Source: Flammula alnicola
Taxonomy: Eukaryota; Basidiomycota; Agaricomycetes; Agaricales; Strophariaceae
Assembly (NCBI GenBank): GCA_015499995.1
Contig: JADNRV010000320.1
Location: forward strand, 1-55,060
Direction: 5' to 3'
DNA length: 55,060 nt
Below, in pieces: positions 1 to 12,117 of this stretch (the stretch's first letter is position 1; the number at the start of each line of letters is the position of its first letter). The notes below the pieces were generated by a model, which saw only the letters and a list, made by a program, of their open reading frames with translations, was not told the origin of the DNA and searched no databases. Position numbers and translations under genes: made by a program.

Positions 1-2559
1 TCATCGCGCGATGAAGTACTGTGCAAGCCCTGTTGATCTTGTCAAAAATAAATCATAAGCGCTCAAGAGGCGAGAGACATTATAACCACGGAAATGAAAC
101 GAATCCGGCCAGGCGCGCACCGTCACTACGTACGACCCCTCTACAATTACAAGAGCGCATATCTATTGAACTGGCGTGTGGTAAACCCCATGATGCAAGT
201 CCAAGTGGTAAATGAGTGGGAAGTGAGTTTTGAGTGGGGTTGACAAGGCTGGTGTTCTCAAGGTGGTTTACGTTGTGGCAGCTAAAGCGATCCAAGCGGA
301 TCTGTCGTGCGCTACAAAGATTTTCAGATAAAATGGGCGCGAGTCCGAAAAAATACTATTGACATCTAAATCGGCGCTCGGGCAGACTCAAACGAATTGT
401 AGAGAACTTGACCTGATTGCACGGGAGTCTGGCTCGCCGCAGTGCATGTATGTCACCATCGCCTCGGTGCCAGCATAAACGTCATTCCAGCGCCACATAA
501 GTAGCAGAGAATTTAATACAAAAGACAGAACTTTACCTGTTTCTATGGTAAACTCATATCCTTGAAAGATGAGCATTGAACGCCAGAATATTCCCGAGCT
601 CCGACGTCGAAATCAGGCATATGGCTATTTTAAAAAAAGTGAACATAACCCCACTCAAGTTTAGCCGGAGGTAATGCCACGGCGAACTTCTGAGGAATTC
701 GAGAACTTGAAGCACATTGAATAGGAGTCCTCAAGCTAACCAGGGCACTATTTCGAAGAGTCAAGTAGCAGTACGCTACTAAAGAGGACAGTGGACAAAG
801 CATCTGAAGCTTCAGTATTCTAGCAACAGCAAAGACGAGCTCTGCAACTCTAGAGATAATGCGGCATATCAAAAGCAGCACCTTGATCCAGAAACAGATT
901 TTAAAACGAGAAGGACCTCCAAGAACAAGAAAAATTCGGGGAGTCATCTTCGCACTGAGAAATATTGAGCACTGAGGATCAGCGCAGAAGAGAGCCAGAG
1001 ACGAGTTGGGGGAAAAGCCTGAATAATGCCGTTGACATGTGGTAAGAGCTGCGACTTCCTTGAGTTATATTTCCAACATGTGCATCCAAATTTCAGGACG
1101 TCCTGAGCGGAGGGTCGGAGACCAGCGAAGAATTCTGGGAAACGTAAATTCCATGCCCCAAAGTCAAACATCTTGATACAAATGAAAACCCAGCAAACGG
1201 AAGGAGTCCCAATGGCGCTCCTCATGGCCGTCTCGTCTGCTTGAAGCAGTGACAATCCATCACATTCCCAAAATAAAACACAGCAAACATGGAAGTAGGG
1301 ATAGAACCAAGCTAAGGATGGACTAGCTTCGAACAACTTCTATTAAGATTCAACTTATTAAAATGCATTGCTAACGACTCACCAAGCAGCCTAGGGCGGT
1401 GATGAGGTTTGTGATTGAATTTGGACGTAAAGCCTCCAGGCCATGTCATCGGTAGTTTCGGCTTAGATGGATATCCGTCGCTCTCGCGCTCCCCAGTTGA
1501 TATGCACAGGTGGAATAGGCGATACTTCGAGGTTTCTTGCATCGTAGTAGGACTGGCATGCTGCGTCAGTATCTCGTAGGCAGACTAATGGATAGCAGAG
1601 GTTCCCGGACGAAGCCGTTTAATGGTCTCTGCCATCACCACGAGGCTCGAGCAGCAAAGACCGAGTTTCACGGCCGCCACAAGCGCCAGAACACTCCACA
1701 CCGGGCATACAGCGAGATGATCCGGTTGCGCTTTTTCTTGCAGAGTTTCTTCATCCATCGAGCCACCATCAAGAACCCCAAGCAATTTTAGAAGCCGCAA
1801 CTGATCGTTTAAGTGTTGCGCAGAGTTATTGATATCTTTTGCAAGGATTTTGCGCGACGAAGAAGCTTGCATGAAACTGTCAAGAAGATCCGGGATACTT
1901 ATCGTGAATCAATCGTGAATACTGTTCGTAGGGATTTTAGAATTTATGTAATTAGTTTTTTGGACGGTTGTAATGGATGCTGATAACATTCACCTCTGAA
2001 TTATTGTAGCAAGAGTGAATCGATATTTTGGGCTTGAAGTTGCGCTAGGGAACATGACATGGTTTCAGCATAAGATGTGCGATAACGTTGAGCGGTCAAA
2101 TGATCACCGACGGAAATCATTGATCGGCATGTTTTCCGAGTCCATTGCAGCCACATGGGTCGAATCTGTCGTGCGGGCAATGCTAAGCATTGCCATGTAC
2201 GCTAGTATAGATTGGCGAAGGCTTTCTTCTTCTTTCCCTGTCCTCGTGCAGTTGGAGTGAGTACACGGCATCCCTTTTCGTGAATCATTGTTATGCAAGA
2301 AATGTCTAGTCTTCTTCAATTTGCCGGACCTTGGGTGAGTGGGTCGATTCGGTCCTAAAGGACATGAAACACCGATCGGATTTCGCATCCCGAGGCACGT
2401 GTAAAGGTCAACGTGATCTTCGTGATGAACGCGTCGTTTGTTTAAGACTTTAAGTCCATTATCTTATCGTGTTACTTGTCCTCCTGTTGTACTTCACCTC
2501 TAGGCCGCTCTTTTAATGCATTTGTTGATGTCGATCACTTCGCTTGATGACTTTTCCAT
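1..2559. other. No confidently supported gene
   Basis: Only short open frames occur here. On the minus strand, frames at about 388-576, 630-947, 944-1336 and 1585-1872 are hydrophobic in places, and the last has one membrane-like stretch rich in Ala, Leu and Val. They do not join through plausible splice sites into a protein I recognise. The base composition looks like ordinary intergenic DNA or old, decayed sequence. A small lineage-specific gene cannot be excluded, but I see no family motif, no signal peptide with a good start and no clear repeat boundary. Confidence 0.4.
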
Positions 2560-2812
2560 TTATTTCTCCCGCAGGTTGACATAATTCCTCGAGAAATCTA
2601 GGAATGGACGTCCAACTTCATCAAGCGTCTTCAAAATAATCTCGATCTTGTCATTCCTTGATCGTGGAGACTTCCTCTTGCTTGTAGAAGTGGCTCTGGG
2701 GGGCGGTAGACAAGCAAGTGGTGTAGTAAAACCACCTTGCTGAGAGCTCTGGTCATCGGAGCAATAATGAGGAGGAGCTAAGTTGTGCGAGATAAGATAA
2801 CTAGAACTAAAA
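2560..2812 (-). other. Orphan coding-like fragment, possibly from a transposon gene
   Basis: The minus strand is open for about 83 codons without a start methionine and ends at a TAA at 2560-2562. It follows a possible splice acceptor near 2813. The peptide has a polar Ser/Gln-rich start, a basic patch (SKRKSPRSRNDK) and a helical end reading IEIILKTLDEVGRPFLDF. From general memory, such segments recall the N-terminal ORFs of mobile elements in mushroom genomes, but that is an impression and not a domain match. No adjoining exon was found, so it may be a relic. Confidence 0.25.
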
Positions 2813-3272
2813 TTAGATTAGATGAGCACGCAATCTCCACGTGATGTTGAAGAAAGCAACAATTTGTAGCCGAGATGACCGAATGGACCCACCCACTACA
2901 GGTCCGGCAAATTTAAGCAGACCTTATATGTTACTGATCGACTATCATCAGTATTATTAGGTCAGCTTAGGGAGACTAAGAAATGTCGTTGCTGAAAATT
3001 TTTCGCAGGTCTCGTCACGTACGGCATCATTGTGAACCAGCCAGCTGTCGCCATTCTGCACCTTCTTTCTTTAACCTGTCTTGGATCCTGGTTCCGCTTT
3101 ATTCTATGCTGTTACTTCTTGTATCTGGTCTTCGCTTCTCCTTCCCCTGATCATTGTTCCACTCCTTCCAACACCACTCGATTTCAACCCCTTATCTGTG
3201 ATACCGCCCTCAACTCTGTCATTTTGCTGTCATTGCACAAGCGCCGGGCCTCTTTGAAGTCGCCTCGCTGAC

Positions 3273-5279
3273 ATGGCTTCTGCAGATGCATTGGATATCA
3301 CCGACACCTTTGGTCCGTTCGGAACTTGATGTCTAAACAACTTGCTCTAACCAACCCCGATATTTCTTCGTGCATTCATCACTAGGCGCCTTGTTGATTG
3401 GAGCGCTGGTCACGATGACCATCTATGGGATTACGACTCTCCAGGTAGGTGTTTCTTTTCTTCCCCCGAAGTTCTCTATCCCTAAACGAGTTGTCATCAG
3501 GCCTATTTTTATTACGTGAGTTTTCCAAGAGATGGCAGAGCAACAAAATTGCTGGTGGGAAGCATTCCTCTATTTGCTCCATGCCGAGTTCTGATCACTA
3601 TAATTAAACACAGGTCGCGTTGATCTGGTTGGTGTCCTGTCTGGATTATTGCTAGAGGGATTTCTCATTTCAGCTTGGTGTGAGCAGGAGCCTGGATACC
3701 ATCCACGCCATCTTCAGTACGTTTACGACCCTAGTTCCATTTACCATTAAAAGACTGATTACTTTTTATCAGTGTGCCATGCGCTGCACTTCTACCTAGT
3801 AAGAACGCTTCAGATCTCACCTCCGAAGAATATGCGTTAACGTTTCCCAAGATTGTGGGGTTCGTAGATCACAGTCTACTAATTAATGGAACTTGGTCAC
3901 TGTTTGTATGTCCATTTTTCTTTGAAAAATCAAACAATAAGTAACCGAAAGTGTTCAGATGTCTGTGGCGATCAATGCAAGCCTTCAAAGTTTTTTCCGC
4001 AGTTATCATTCCTAATTTCTTTCGAGTAGGTAATACTAGCATTTATTGTGCAAGCGTAAGTGGATTGTCGATATTTCTGACACGATGATGCTCAAAGTGA
4101 TCACTCCTTAGTTTCTTCACCCATCGGATATTCCTATGTATGCTGCGATCTTCTATGCCTACAAGGAATACAGGAGCTGATATTCATCACATATACAGTA
4201 TGTTCTGTGGGAAAGCGCAATTGGGTGGCTGGTGTAATCGGTTTTTTTGTTATCGCTCATTTCGGTGAGTAACACTTTGAGTTCGACATGATTGGGCGAG
4301 GCTTACAACCAAGTCGCAAAGTATTTGGAATAAGTAAGTCAAATAGTTTGCATCATAAATGCATTTCTAATTCTCTTGGATTAGTGACTGTTGTAAATTT
4401 GTGCGTGAAATGTCCGTATTCTATGAATGACAATGTCTGACCTTTGGTCTAGATTCGTCAAGAAGCGATTCATTCTCCTTCAAGAAGTGTCGGCATGTAT
4501 CAACGTCGTCGATTTGATAGTCAAGGAATACTGAATTTTTTCATCCAGTTATCCTCAGTAGTGCCGTTTGGAATAGCTACTATCTTGTCTGATATCATGA
4601 TTGCCGTGGCTCTGTGTGTCCTGCTACACAGCAACCGGTCTTCCTTTGACGACACAAACAGTGTTATCAATAAACTTATCATATTCGCTATAAATCGCTG
4701 TATCTTGACATCGTACGTACTTCTTTTGTCACCCCTCAACTTGATCGTAATCCCTTTTAGCGCTGTGGCCATCGTCGAGATGATCATATTCAAAGTCATA
4801 CCCAATTCCTTCTACTCATTCGCCATCGACTTCGTCATCGGAAAATGTACGTGACAGCTCTTCTAATTATGCCTGCTCTGCCCATGTTGAATATTCCAAA
4901 AGTATACGCAAACTCATTATTAGCTGTTTTGAACGCCCGTGCAAAACTACGGTCTGATCTACGCGAGGACTTTAGCTCAACAGAAATGTCAACGAGGTTC
5001 AACATCACATCTGCGGTGGCAAACCACCAGACTAATCTAATTCAAGTATGTAGTCTTCTCCCTAAGTGATCCTAACATTTACCTGCTCTTGACAGGTTCG
5101 AACAAGAGAAAGCAGCAGGAATAACATTAACACGGACCCTGAGAAGGTGGATACGCAGGTGAGTAACTTTAAACCAGACACGCGTGTGATCTAGTTCTTG
5201 AGCTTGGTTATCACAGACCCTAATGAATGCGAACTCTGGCATGAAGAGAACACCATTAGAGAACGGCGAAATGTCGTGA
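3273..5279 (+). CDS. DUF6534-family multi-spanning membrane protein
   Basis: The product is a predicted seven-helix membrane protein of a family expanded in mushroom-forming fungi; its function is not known. The start MASADALDITDTFGALLIGA is followed by hydrophobic segments (GALVTMTIYGITTLQAYFYY, then a LDTIHAIF...CHALHFYL segment) spread over many small exons. The diagnostic C-terminal DUF6534 block lies at about 4585-4930: LSDIMIAVALCVLLHSNRSS, then INKLIIFAINRCILTS, and finally VYANSLLAVLNAR. A polar cytoplasmic tail ends at TGA 5277-5279. At least eight introns are needed, several splice sites in 3600-4460 are ambiguous, and I did not fix every border. The last helices and the NSLLAVLNAR motif make the family call firm. 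Confidence 0.82.
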
Positions 5280-5642
5280 AAGCATTGAAAGGCAGCTATG
5301 ACCTTTCTACTTATCCGAGCCTTGCCACCTGGAAACAGCTCGACTTTTCAAGCTGTGCGAAGTAGAGAAGCGACGACAGGGCATTGCTATTTATACGCCC
5401 ACAAAGTTATATATACGGAGGGCACCTCGGCTACGTCTAGACAGGACTCTGATCATGTCGGCCTATTACTGTCAGGGAACGGGAACCCGTACCGGTCCGG
5501 ATAAATTGTTACTGCCTGTTTGTATGGTCGTATTTTGAATGGAAGTCATAGGTTACGAAATGTTGGGCACTTTCAATTTAGGGAGGGCCGCATGCTGCAC
5601 CACTATTAGCTCGTGTCCCGCTCTTTCCCAAACTTGTCCCCC
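5280..5642. other. Intergenic region between two plus-strand genes
   Basis: This 363-bp stretch holds the 3' end of the DUF6534 gene and the promoter of the exchanger. An open frame at 5298-5504 has no recognisable features. I see no repeat, RNA gene or clear TATA element. Confidence 0.5.
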
Positions 5643-8289
5643 ATGTCGAACGGCACAGCAAGATTCGTGTTTATTATCCTTTTTGCCGTGAACTGTATTC
5701 TCTGGTCAAAAAGCCGCTATGGCCAGCCCATGGAAGCCAGCTCGCTCCATAGTGAAGTTAGTCTCGTAAAGCGGATATCCTACGAGCTATCACAACCCAG
5801 GGAAGTTCGACTAGCCTCTTATTCGGAACATGAGGCAAGTTCAATACCTCTCTTGGCAATATTTCTTGTTTCTGATAGTAATATATGATTAGTGCCAACC
5901 CCTAGCATTCCCAATCGAGTCCCAGTGCCAACATGTCAATGCGGATTGCCCGACTCCAGATACTCTCCTTAGCATCGACTATCTTCATCATTATTTCTGC
6001 ACAGACATTGCCCTACGACCACTGATATTCACTGGTTTAATTGTCTGGCTTATATTCCTTTTCTCCACCCTCGGAATCAGCGCCTCCGATTTCTTTACTC
6101 CCAATCTCGCAACCATCTCCCAATTGCTCGGACTAGATGAAAACGTCGCCGGAGTGACATTGTTAGCATTCGGAAATGGAAGTCCGGATGTTTTCTCGAC
6201 ATTCTCAGCGATGAAGGCCAACTCGGGTAGTTTGGCTGTCGGCGAGCTGTTGGGAGCAGCTTCGTTCATCGTGTCATGTGTCGTAGGCTCGATGTGCATC
6301 ATCAGACCTTTCCAGGTTCATCGCGGACCATTTTTGCGAGACGTTGGATTTTTCACGCTTGCAGTGGGCCTGGTGCTTGTGACTCTATGGGACGGTAAAA
6401 TATCAACCTGGGAGGCCGGAACTCTCGTAGGGTTATATGTCATATATGTGATAGTGGTAATCGTAGGGACATGGTGGGAGAACAAGAAAGCGCGCAAACG
6501 GTACAAAGAGATGCAAGATCGATCAGAGTACGCCGAGGAACCATACTCGTCATATACAGATGAACGTAAGTATGGCAAAATGTCCCTCCGTGTACCCAAA
6601 CTTATTACCTTTGTAGCTCTCCCAACTCTCGCCGTTCCGACACCTTCCAGTCCTAGTAGAATGCGTGCAATATCTGCGCCAAACCCTCCTCGTTTACAAA
6701 TGGGCTTGCCACCGCGCCGTTATTCACGGTCACCCTCTCCAGCGTCCTCGCATGTCGCACAATTGCCCTCATTTTCCCTCGTTGGTGCTCTGGAATTCCG
6801 TGATGTTGTCGCGTCTTTGCAAAAGCAGGCCGCCGGAAATTCATTGGGTATTTTCGAGAGTCCCGTTACACCATATGCTGGTGGCCATTATCACACACCC
6901 ATACACCGACGATCGCCTCTGTCATCTCTCCACTCTAGCATGGACGAAGAAACCTTGAACGGTCTTCAGTTGGGCGAGAGAGGGCGTTCGCCTAATCTGT
7001 CTCCTAGCTCGGGTGGAACTGCTCGTCAGGAGCCGCGCGACTTTCTTTCTACGGAAACGGAAGATTACTTCACCAGCCATTCGACGCAGCCTATTCCTGC
7101 CATCCTCCGTACCCCAGCATCGCCCTCGACGACGGCATCGGAACTCGAAAGCGAAGAGGCGTTGTACATTCCACTCACAACGCGGCAACAAGTCTGGAAC
7201 GTGATATGGAAAACATATCATACGCTTTTCCCCACATTGTACAGCCTCAGCAAACAAACTCTCTTGGCCCAAATGGCTTGTGTGCTTGCCGCCCCGGCTG
7301 TGCTGTTCTTGACGTTGACACTTCCTGTCGTAGTGACGCCTTACGATAGTACGCGCTCGTCGCACGAAAAGGTGTACAATGCGGATTCGCGACTGGTGGA
7401 GTTTGAAGAGGAAGGTATGGCACGTGTCCTGATTGCAGAAGAGGAGGTAGAGGAGGATTTGCACGAGCCATTCAATAAATGGCTTATGGCTGCCCAGTGC
7501 GTCTTGGGGCCGCTGTTCTGCGTTAGGGTCCTATTTGGTATGCCTCTTTTTCAGTAACTCAGGTGTACGTGACTGATCAACCTCGTGAAGGCGGCATTTC
7601 ACAAGCATTCTGGATACTTCTCGGAACTTTGGTCGCTGGACTCTCTGTTGGTATCCTAGTCCTAATTTTCTCTGACAAAGGAAAGAGTCCAGCCGCTCGC
7701 ATGGCTCGCTGCTCAATGGGTTTCTTCGTCTCGATCGTGTGGATCATGGCAATAGCAGACGAAGTCGTGAACGTCCTTCAAGTAATTACCCTTCTTATCC
7801 CACAGCGCGGTGCAAGCTAACCAGTATTGCATCTAGACATTCGGCCTCATCTTTGGTCTCTCAGATGCAATTATCGGGCTTACTATTTTCGCTGTTGGAA
7901 ACTCGCTTGCTGACCTTGTCGCCAACATGAGTGTCGCGGTACGTCGATCTTTGTTCCTTTGTATGATCTGAAATGCTCATGCTTTATCTATCTAGGCATT
8001 CGCACCTATCATGGGTTTCTCGGCATGCTTCGGTGGACCCATGCTCAACATCCTTCTCGGCGTCGGCGTATCAGGTTCCTACATCATTCACCAGACCTCT
8101 CAACCATATATCCTCAAGCTATCCACAACACTATTCGTCAGCTCATTCGGCCTGCTTTTCCTCCTCGCTGCAACTCTCATTTTCGTCCCCATGAATGACT
8201 ACTTCCTAACACGCCGATGGGGCGTCTTGCTGATTGCTACGTACACTATCATCATGCTCATTAACGTTATCGTCGAGCTCAAGAGCTGA
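5643..8289 (+). CDS. Na+/Ca2+ exchanger, NCLX-like (CaCA superfamily)
   Basis: This is a cation/Ca2+ antiporter of the Na_Ca_ex type, closest in layout to yeast YDL206W and animal NCLX, which act in internal membranes. The protein opens with a hydrophobic signal or anchor (MSNGTARFVFIILFAVNCIL). The first alpha repeat carries GNGSPDVFSTF near 6172-6205. A long, Ser/Pro-rich cytoplasmic loop spans about 6600-7200. The second alpha repeat carries VGNSLADLVANMSVAAF near 7895-7990, followed by GGPMLNILLGVG. Gly-Asn-Ser-x-x-Asp in both repeats is the ion-binding signature. The start at 5643 is preferred over a non-ATG upstream extension. The first intron (5835-5892) uses a GC donor (GAG|GCAAGT), and skipping it joins the reading frame exactly. 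An intron at about 6565-6615 is a multiple of three and has no stop, so its retention would also be readable. The organelle is not settled by the sequence. Confidence 0.88.
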
Positions 8290-8661
8290 TTCGGGACTTG
8301 TTTTCGTTTGCTTTCATATTCTGTATTTTATGGCATCTTGGACTAATAGTGTTGTTTTTCGCATGGAGCATGTCTTGTACAATACCATCGGCTATCGCGC
8401 AACAATTTTATTGTGGATTTGGTCTTATCTATTTTGCTAACCTGGGAAGGACTGGACTTGGGCAAGGGGTCTATCCAAGGTGAGATATCTCCTTTAATCA
8501 TGGAAAGTTACTCTTAAACCGTATCACACAGACAAACTCCATTTCAATCACATTCCTGACCTTCAAATTTAGTATTGCCTCTCTTGGGCAGTCAACATTT
8601 CAACGGCCACCTGCAGCGTTAGACCTCAAAGGATGCCTTAAACCCGAAGTTATCGGGCAGC
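8290..8661. other. Convergent 3' region
   Basis: This is the space between the stop of the exchanger and the stop of the small secreted-protein gene on the other strand. Short frames are present but nothing recognisable. It probably holds the two 3' untranslated regions. Confidence 0.5.
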
Positions 8662-8979
8662 CTAAAGCTCGACTTCGATGTTGAACGTCGTTAGCTCCTT
8701 AATGGTATTCAATAACTTGATGGAACCCAAACATGGTGTCGTTTTGGTGTCGTGGATGCTTGCGTTGGCCAGACGGTGTAGCCCATCTATTAGATTCGCA
8801 AACTCTTAACTCTGACACTGTAGGTATGATGGAGAGACACAACCTGTTCAGATCGTCAATCTGCGACATCAAGCAATCAAAACTCGACGATAAACCAGTA
8901 GTAAACAAAGCTTACCGCGTTCACTAATCGGTACGGCGATGGATGTAACTGCGAGCGCAAAGATGGGGAATCTGAGCAT
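8662..8979 (-). CDS. Small secreted protein (unassigned family)
   Basis: The minus strand starts at ATG 8977-8979 with a classic signal peptide, MLRFPIFALAVTSIAVPISE, and a GGTATAAAGG box lies 42 bp upstream. The coding end is a separate frame at about 8662-8806: it reads FANLIDGLHRLANASI, then HDTKTTPCLGSIKLLNTIKE, and stops at TAG 8662-8664. This amphipathic pattern recalls small secreted surface-binding proteins of fungi (HsbA-like), but I cannot assign a family. A single intron from the GTAAGC donor after exon 1 to the acceptor before AGTTTGCG keeps the frame and gives about 70 residues. Mini-exons inside that 110-nt gap remain possible. A longer open frame in another phase across 8699-8908 is judged a shadow. 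Confidence 0.5.
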
Positions 8980-9667
8980 CTATGGGCTGTGAGCAAACGA
9001 GAGCCTGGGCGCTCCCGTCCCCTTTATACCCCACAGTAGGGGCTTCAGTTATTTGTAACTTACACCCTCTCAGATGATGTTGGAGCATCACAGAAATCTG
9101 TCGAAGAAGGTAGAGGAACGCAGGCTGTTAGCAACACCTGATAGCACTATGGTTGGGAAATCGAAGCACGCAATTAAGTATGGGTACGGTACACCGTACA
9201 ACCCCTCTCCGGCCGGATGTTTACGATGCAAGAGTGGCATTCGCGGAACTCGGCACAATTAACCCGGCACGGTAGGCCAAGGGGCAACTGTCTTTCCTTC
9301 AAGGCCCGCAGCGCCTAAAATTTAGCGCGCATCACACGGGATGGTGAAACGCGTGGAACACCCTCTAACCAGAAAGACGTAGACTAGAAGCAGTCTGCAG
9401 TTCAAACTCGTCTCTGAATTCTGATTTACTTGGTAATGTAGATATTAACCTCCTGCCGTTCCACCACGATCCTCCCCCAATGCTCTGCAGCTCTCGTGAA
9501 GAACATTAGTACGCAATACTAGTCATGCACCGTGACCTCACTTCGACCGCTGGCATCGTTCCAAATGATTGATTGAGCAATGGGATCTATACAGTGCAAG
9601 GGTATGTGCTCATATTCTGCTATAAGCGCGATTAACACATTGCGAAAGGTATATCTTGTTAATACAT
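8980..9667. other. Intergenic region with promoter of the small secreted-protein gene
   Basis: This 688-bp stretch lies between the start of the small secreted-protein gene and the stop of the monooxygenase, both on the minus strand. Apart from the TATA element at 9021-9030 I see no gene, RNA or repeat. Confidence 0.5.
9021..9030 (-). promoter_or_regulatory. TATA box of the small secreted-protein gene
   Basis: The minus strand reads GGTATAAAGG, 42 bp before the ATG at 8979, with a pyrimidine/GC-rich context. The spacing implies a very short 5' untranslated region. Strong TATA boxes in fungi often mark highly or conditionally expressed genes. Confidence 0.55.
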
Positions 9668-11892
9668 TTACGAGGTCGAGGACTGCGTTGCAGCCCGGCG
9701 GTTAGCAAGTCGCTCTTCCGTAAGGTTGGAAATTTCCTTCACGTGAATGACCTTGAATGGCCAAGTCAACCAATTACCACCACTCAGGTGGCTCGGCAGA
9801 TACATATCTTCTAAAAGTTCATCCGCAACTTGAGGCCATCTAAAATATAGCGCCCCATGAAATATAATCCCATTGAAGTACAGTTGGGAAGGACTCACGT
9901 TAAATGATCAAGACCCGTGCTTTCACTCTCGGTAACCCATGGTACCACGTTCGGAAAGCGAGTCCTCATCCAGGCACATCGCTCTTCAGCCTTCTCGAGT
10001 GCTTCCTGTGGCGACGAAGGAAGACGCATCTTGTCACCACGAAAGTAGGATGCGATCCAATGAGCAGTGACCTCATTGGTGTAGCCGTAATTTGCACTGT
10101 ACTGCCATTTCAAAGCATAAGAAAGGCTCGAGAAAATACAAGTTGAAGATGACTCACTAAAGCTCCAGCAATCGCGAAATCCCGTCTTTCGATATTCTTT
10201 GCTGGTATTATTCCACGATAAATAGACGTCACCCATTTCTCGTTCTCTGGATTAAGCTCTGGAGCATATTTCAAGCTCTTGTATTTCCAGACCTTCTTGA
10301 CATCTGCCTGAGGCGCATGTTTATTTAGTCCAATTTCTTCCCTCATTTCCGCTGCATTCAAAGTTGAATATGCCAATGAGTGCGAGTCAACACAGTCACT
10401 GACAAGCAAAATATAAAGGAAAGCGTACGTGTAAATATCGGTGTCCACGAGGATTGGTATCCTGTGGCCAAAACGACAACCTTGGGTGCAAAAAATCTCC
10501 CGTCGCTCAACAGAAGTGACTTGCCGTCATTTGAGTAGCCTATAACTCGCGCGGGTGCGATTACTTCAATTGCACCCGAGTTAGCAAGGGCGTGAAAGCT
10601 GTTCAAGCGTACGACTCCTTCGTCGCTGACCCGGACGGTCCAGAACATGGGTTGTGTCCGTCGCAATGGAGAGTCCTGAGAAATGTTATAAGCCTTGAAC
10701 TGTGTTGCAAAATGAGCAAAGGCTAACAAAGATGATGATTTAGTGCAACTGACTGGCAAATCTCCTACTATTTTCCAGATGGTGCGAGTTATGGCAGTCC
10801 CAACTGTTGTCATATGTAAAAAGCGCCTAACAGAAATATGAATGTGCTATACTATACCAAGAAGAACATAGCATAACTCACTCCAGAGGCGTATTTAGAG
10901 TGGAGTGAGGTGAAAGCATGCTAGAGAACCTGTCGACAATTGAATGTTATGTTCATTAAATAGTACATGGGAGGGACACGGCACAGACCTGCTTTTCCGT
11001 AGGAATGGCGGTATCGGAGATGGTCCCGCGAGCAACGTATCGGTTGTCTCGAAGACAATTGCTGCTTTTCGACCTTCATCGGTTAATTTGGCGCAGACGC
11101 TAAACATTACGTTAATTTACTTGTGGTCAAGAATATTCTCTAGGAAGACTCACTCTTGAGCGGATTTTCCGCCACCGACGACTAGAACGGTATCCCTTTC
11201 ATCGTGGTCTTCGTGTGACGTTGGCTTAACTGTCGTCAAAATATTATCCATTCGAGAAGCGAACTCGGACGAGTGAATGACCATTGCGATAGTTTCAGTA
11301 GGTTTTTGTGAGAAAGCTTTTGGAATTTTGGGAGTGCTGCATCCCTTTTGAAGATATTTTTAAAACTGTAACTGAAAGGAAGTTATCGAACCTACTCCTG
11401 TAGCAAGGATAATGCGAGAGAATGCCAAAACTTTCGAAGACTTTGAGCGCTTATCTTCCACCTGGATTTTCCATTGCCCACTGTCGTTGCGCTTGATGTC
11501 GAGGACCTCTGTCTCCATTTCGAATTTTGCCTTGTCTTTTAGAAATTGTTCGCTAAAGTCCTCCACATAACTACACATGTCAACTCCGGTAAGACGATGA
11601 TCGCCTCCAGAGCCTTCCGGAGGAGGCATGTCCAATGCAGAAAATTGGTATTCACCGTGAATGCTAAAAGAAGTGAACATGCTGAAAATCCAAAAATTTA
11701 GGACGGGGCTCACTTGTTGAGGTAAAGGCCTGGATAAACGCGCTCACGCGCCCATGTTCCACCAACGGTTTTATCCCGCGAAATGAGTGTGACATCTGTG
11801 AAGCCATCTTGGAGCAAGACATGCGCATTGATGAGGCCAGCAACGCCAGCACCAATAATCCCTACTGGCTCATAGACAACGTGGTCCGACAT
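9668..11892 (-). CDS. Flavin-containing monooxygenase (FMO-like)
   Basis: This is an FAD- and NADPH-dependent oxygenase that would hydroxylate a small lipophilic or nucleophilic substrate; the substrate is unknown. The start MSDHVVYEPVGIIGAGVAGL contains the FAD-binding GxGxxG, followed by VGGTWARERVYPG, a typical FMO stretch. A second dinucleotide site, VLVVGGGKSAQ, lies near 11160-11200 (NADPH). The motif VVVLATGYQSSW near 10450-10490 is the conserved ATG-containing FMO segment. The C-terminus (about 9668-9840) reads through WPQVADELLEDMYLPSHLSG to a TGA-type end at 9668. Several introns interrupt the gene, with donors such as GTGAGTCC at 9898. The methionine at 11892 is the first ATG; the 11904 extension lacks one. 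No biosynthetic cluster surrounds it. Confidence 0.85.
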
Positions 11893-12022
11893 GGTTGCAA
11901 ACAAGAGAGTTTAAGGGTCGGCAATGGTGGAAAAGTTATCCTGTAAATAGCCGCCAGCGGGCGCTCATCATTTCATAGCTTTTCATAACCCTGGTATCTG
12001 CAAAGTGTTTTTAGCAAATATG

Positions 12023-12109
12023 CCTTCGATAGCTCAGCTGGAAGAGCGCAAGACTGTAATGGGTTACAAAGCGATCTTGAGGCCACTGGTTCGATCCCGG
12101 TTCGAAGGA
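12023..12109 (+). tRNA. tRNA-Tyr (GTA) with a 14-nt intron
   Basis: Acceptor arms CCTTCGA and TCGAAGG pair fully, with discriminator A at 12109. The A box is TAGCTCAGCTGG and the B box GGTTCGATCC. The anticodon stem CAAGA/TCTTG encloses loop CTGTAA-A, with anticodon GTA at 12056-12058. The intron occupies 12060-12073, one base 3' of the anticodon, the canonical place for eukaryotic nuclear tRNA introns; tRNA-Tyr genes nearly always carry one. A T-run at 12113-12117 serves as the RNA polymerase III terminator. Confidence 0.95.
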
Positions 12110-12112
12110 CTC

Positions 12113-12117
12113 CTTTT
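12113..12117 (+). terminator. RNA polymerase III terminator
   Basis: A TTTTT run lies four bases after the end of the tRNA-Tyr gene, the usual position and form for Pol III termination. Confidence 0.75.

Noticed and set aside
9668..11892. Monooxygenase as part of a secondary-metabolite cluster
   Set aside because: No synthase, transferase, transporter or regulator of such a pathway lies nearby.
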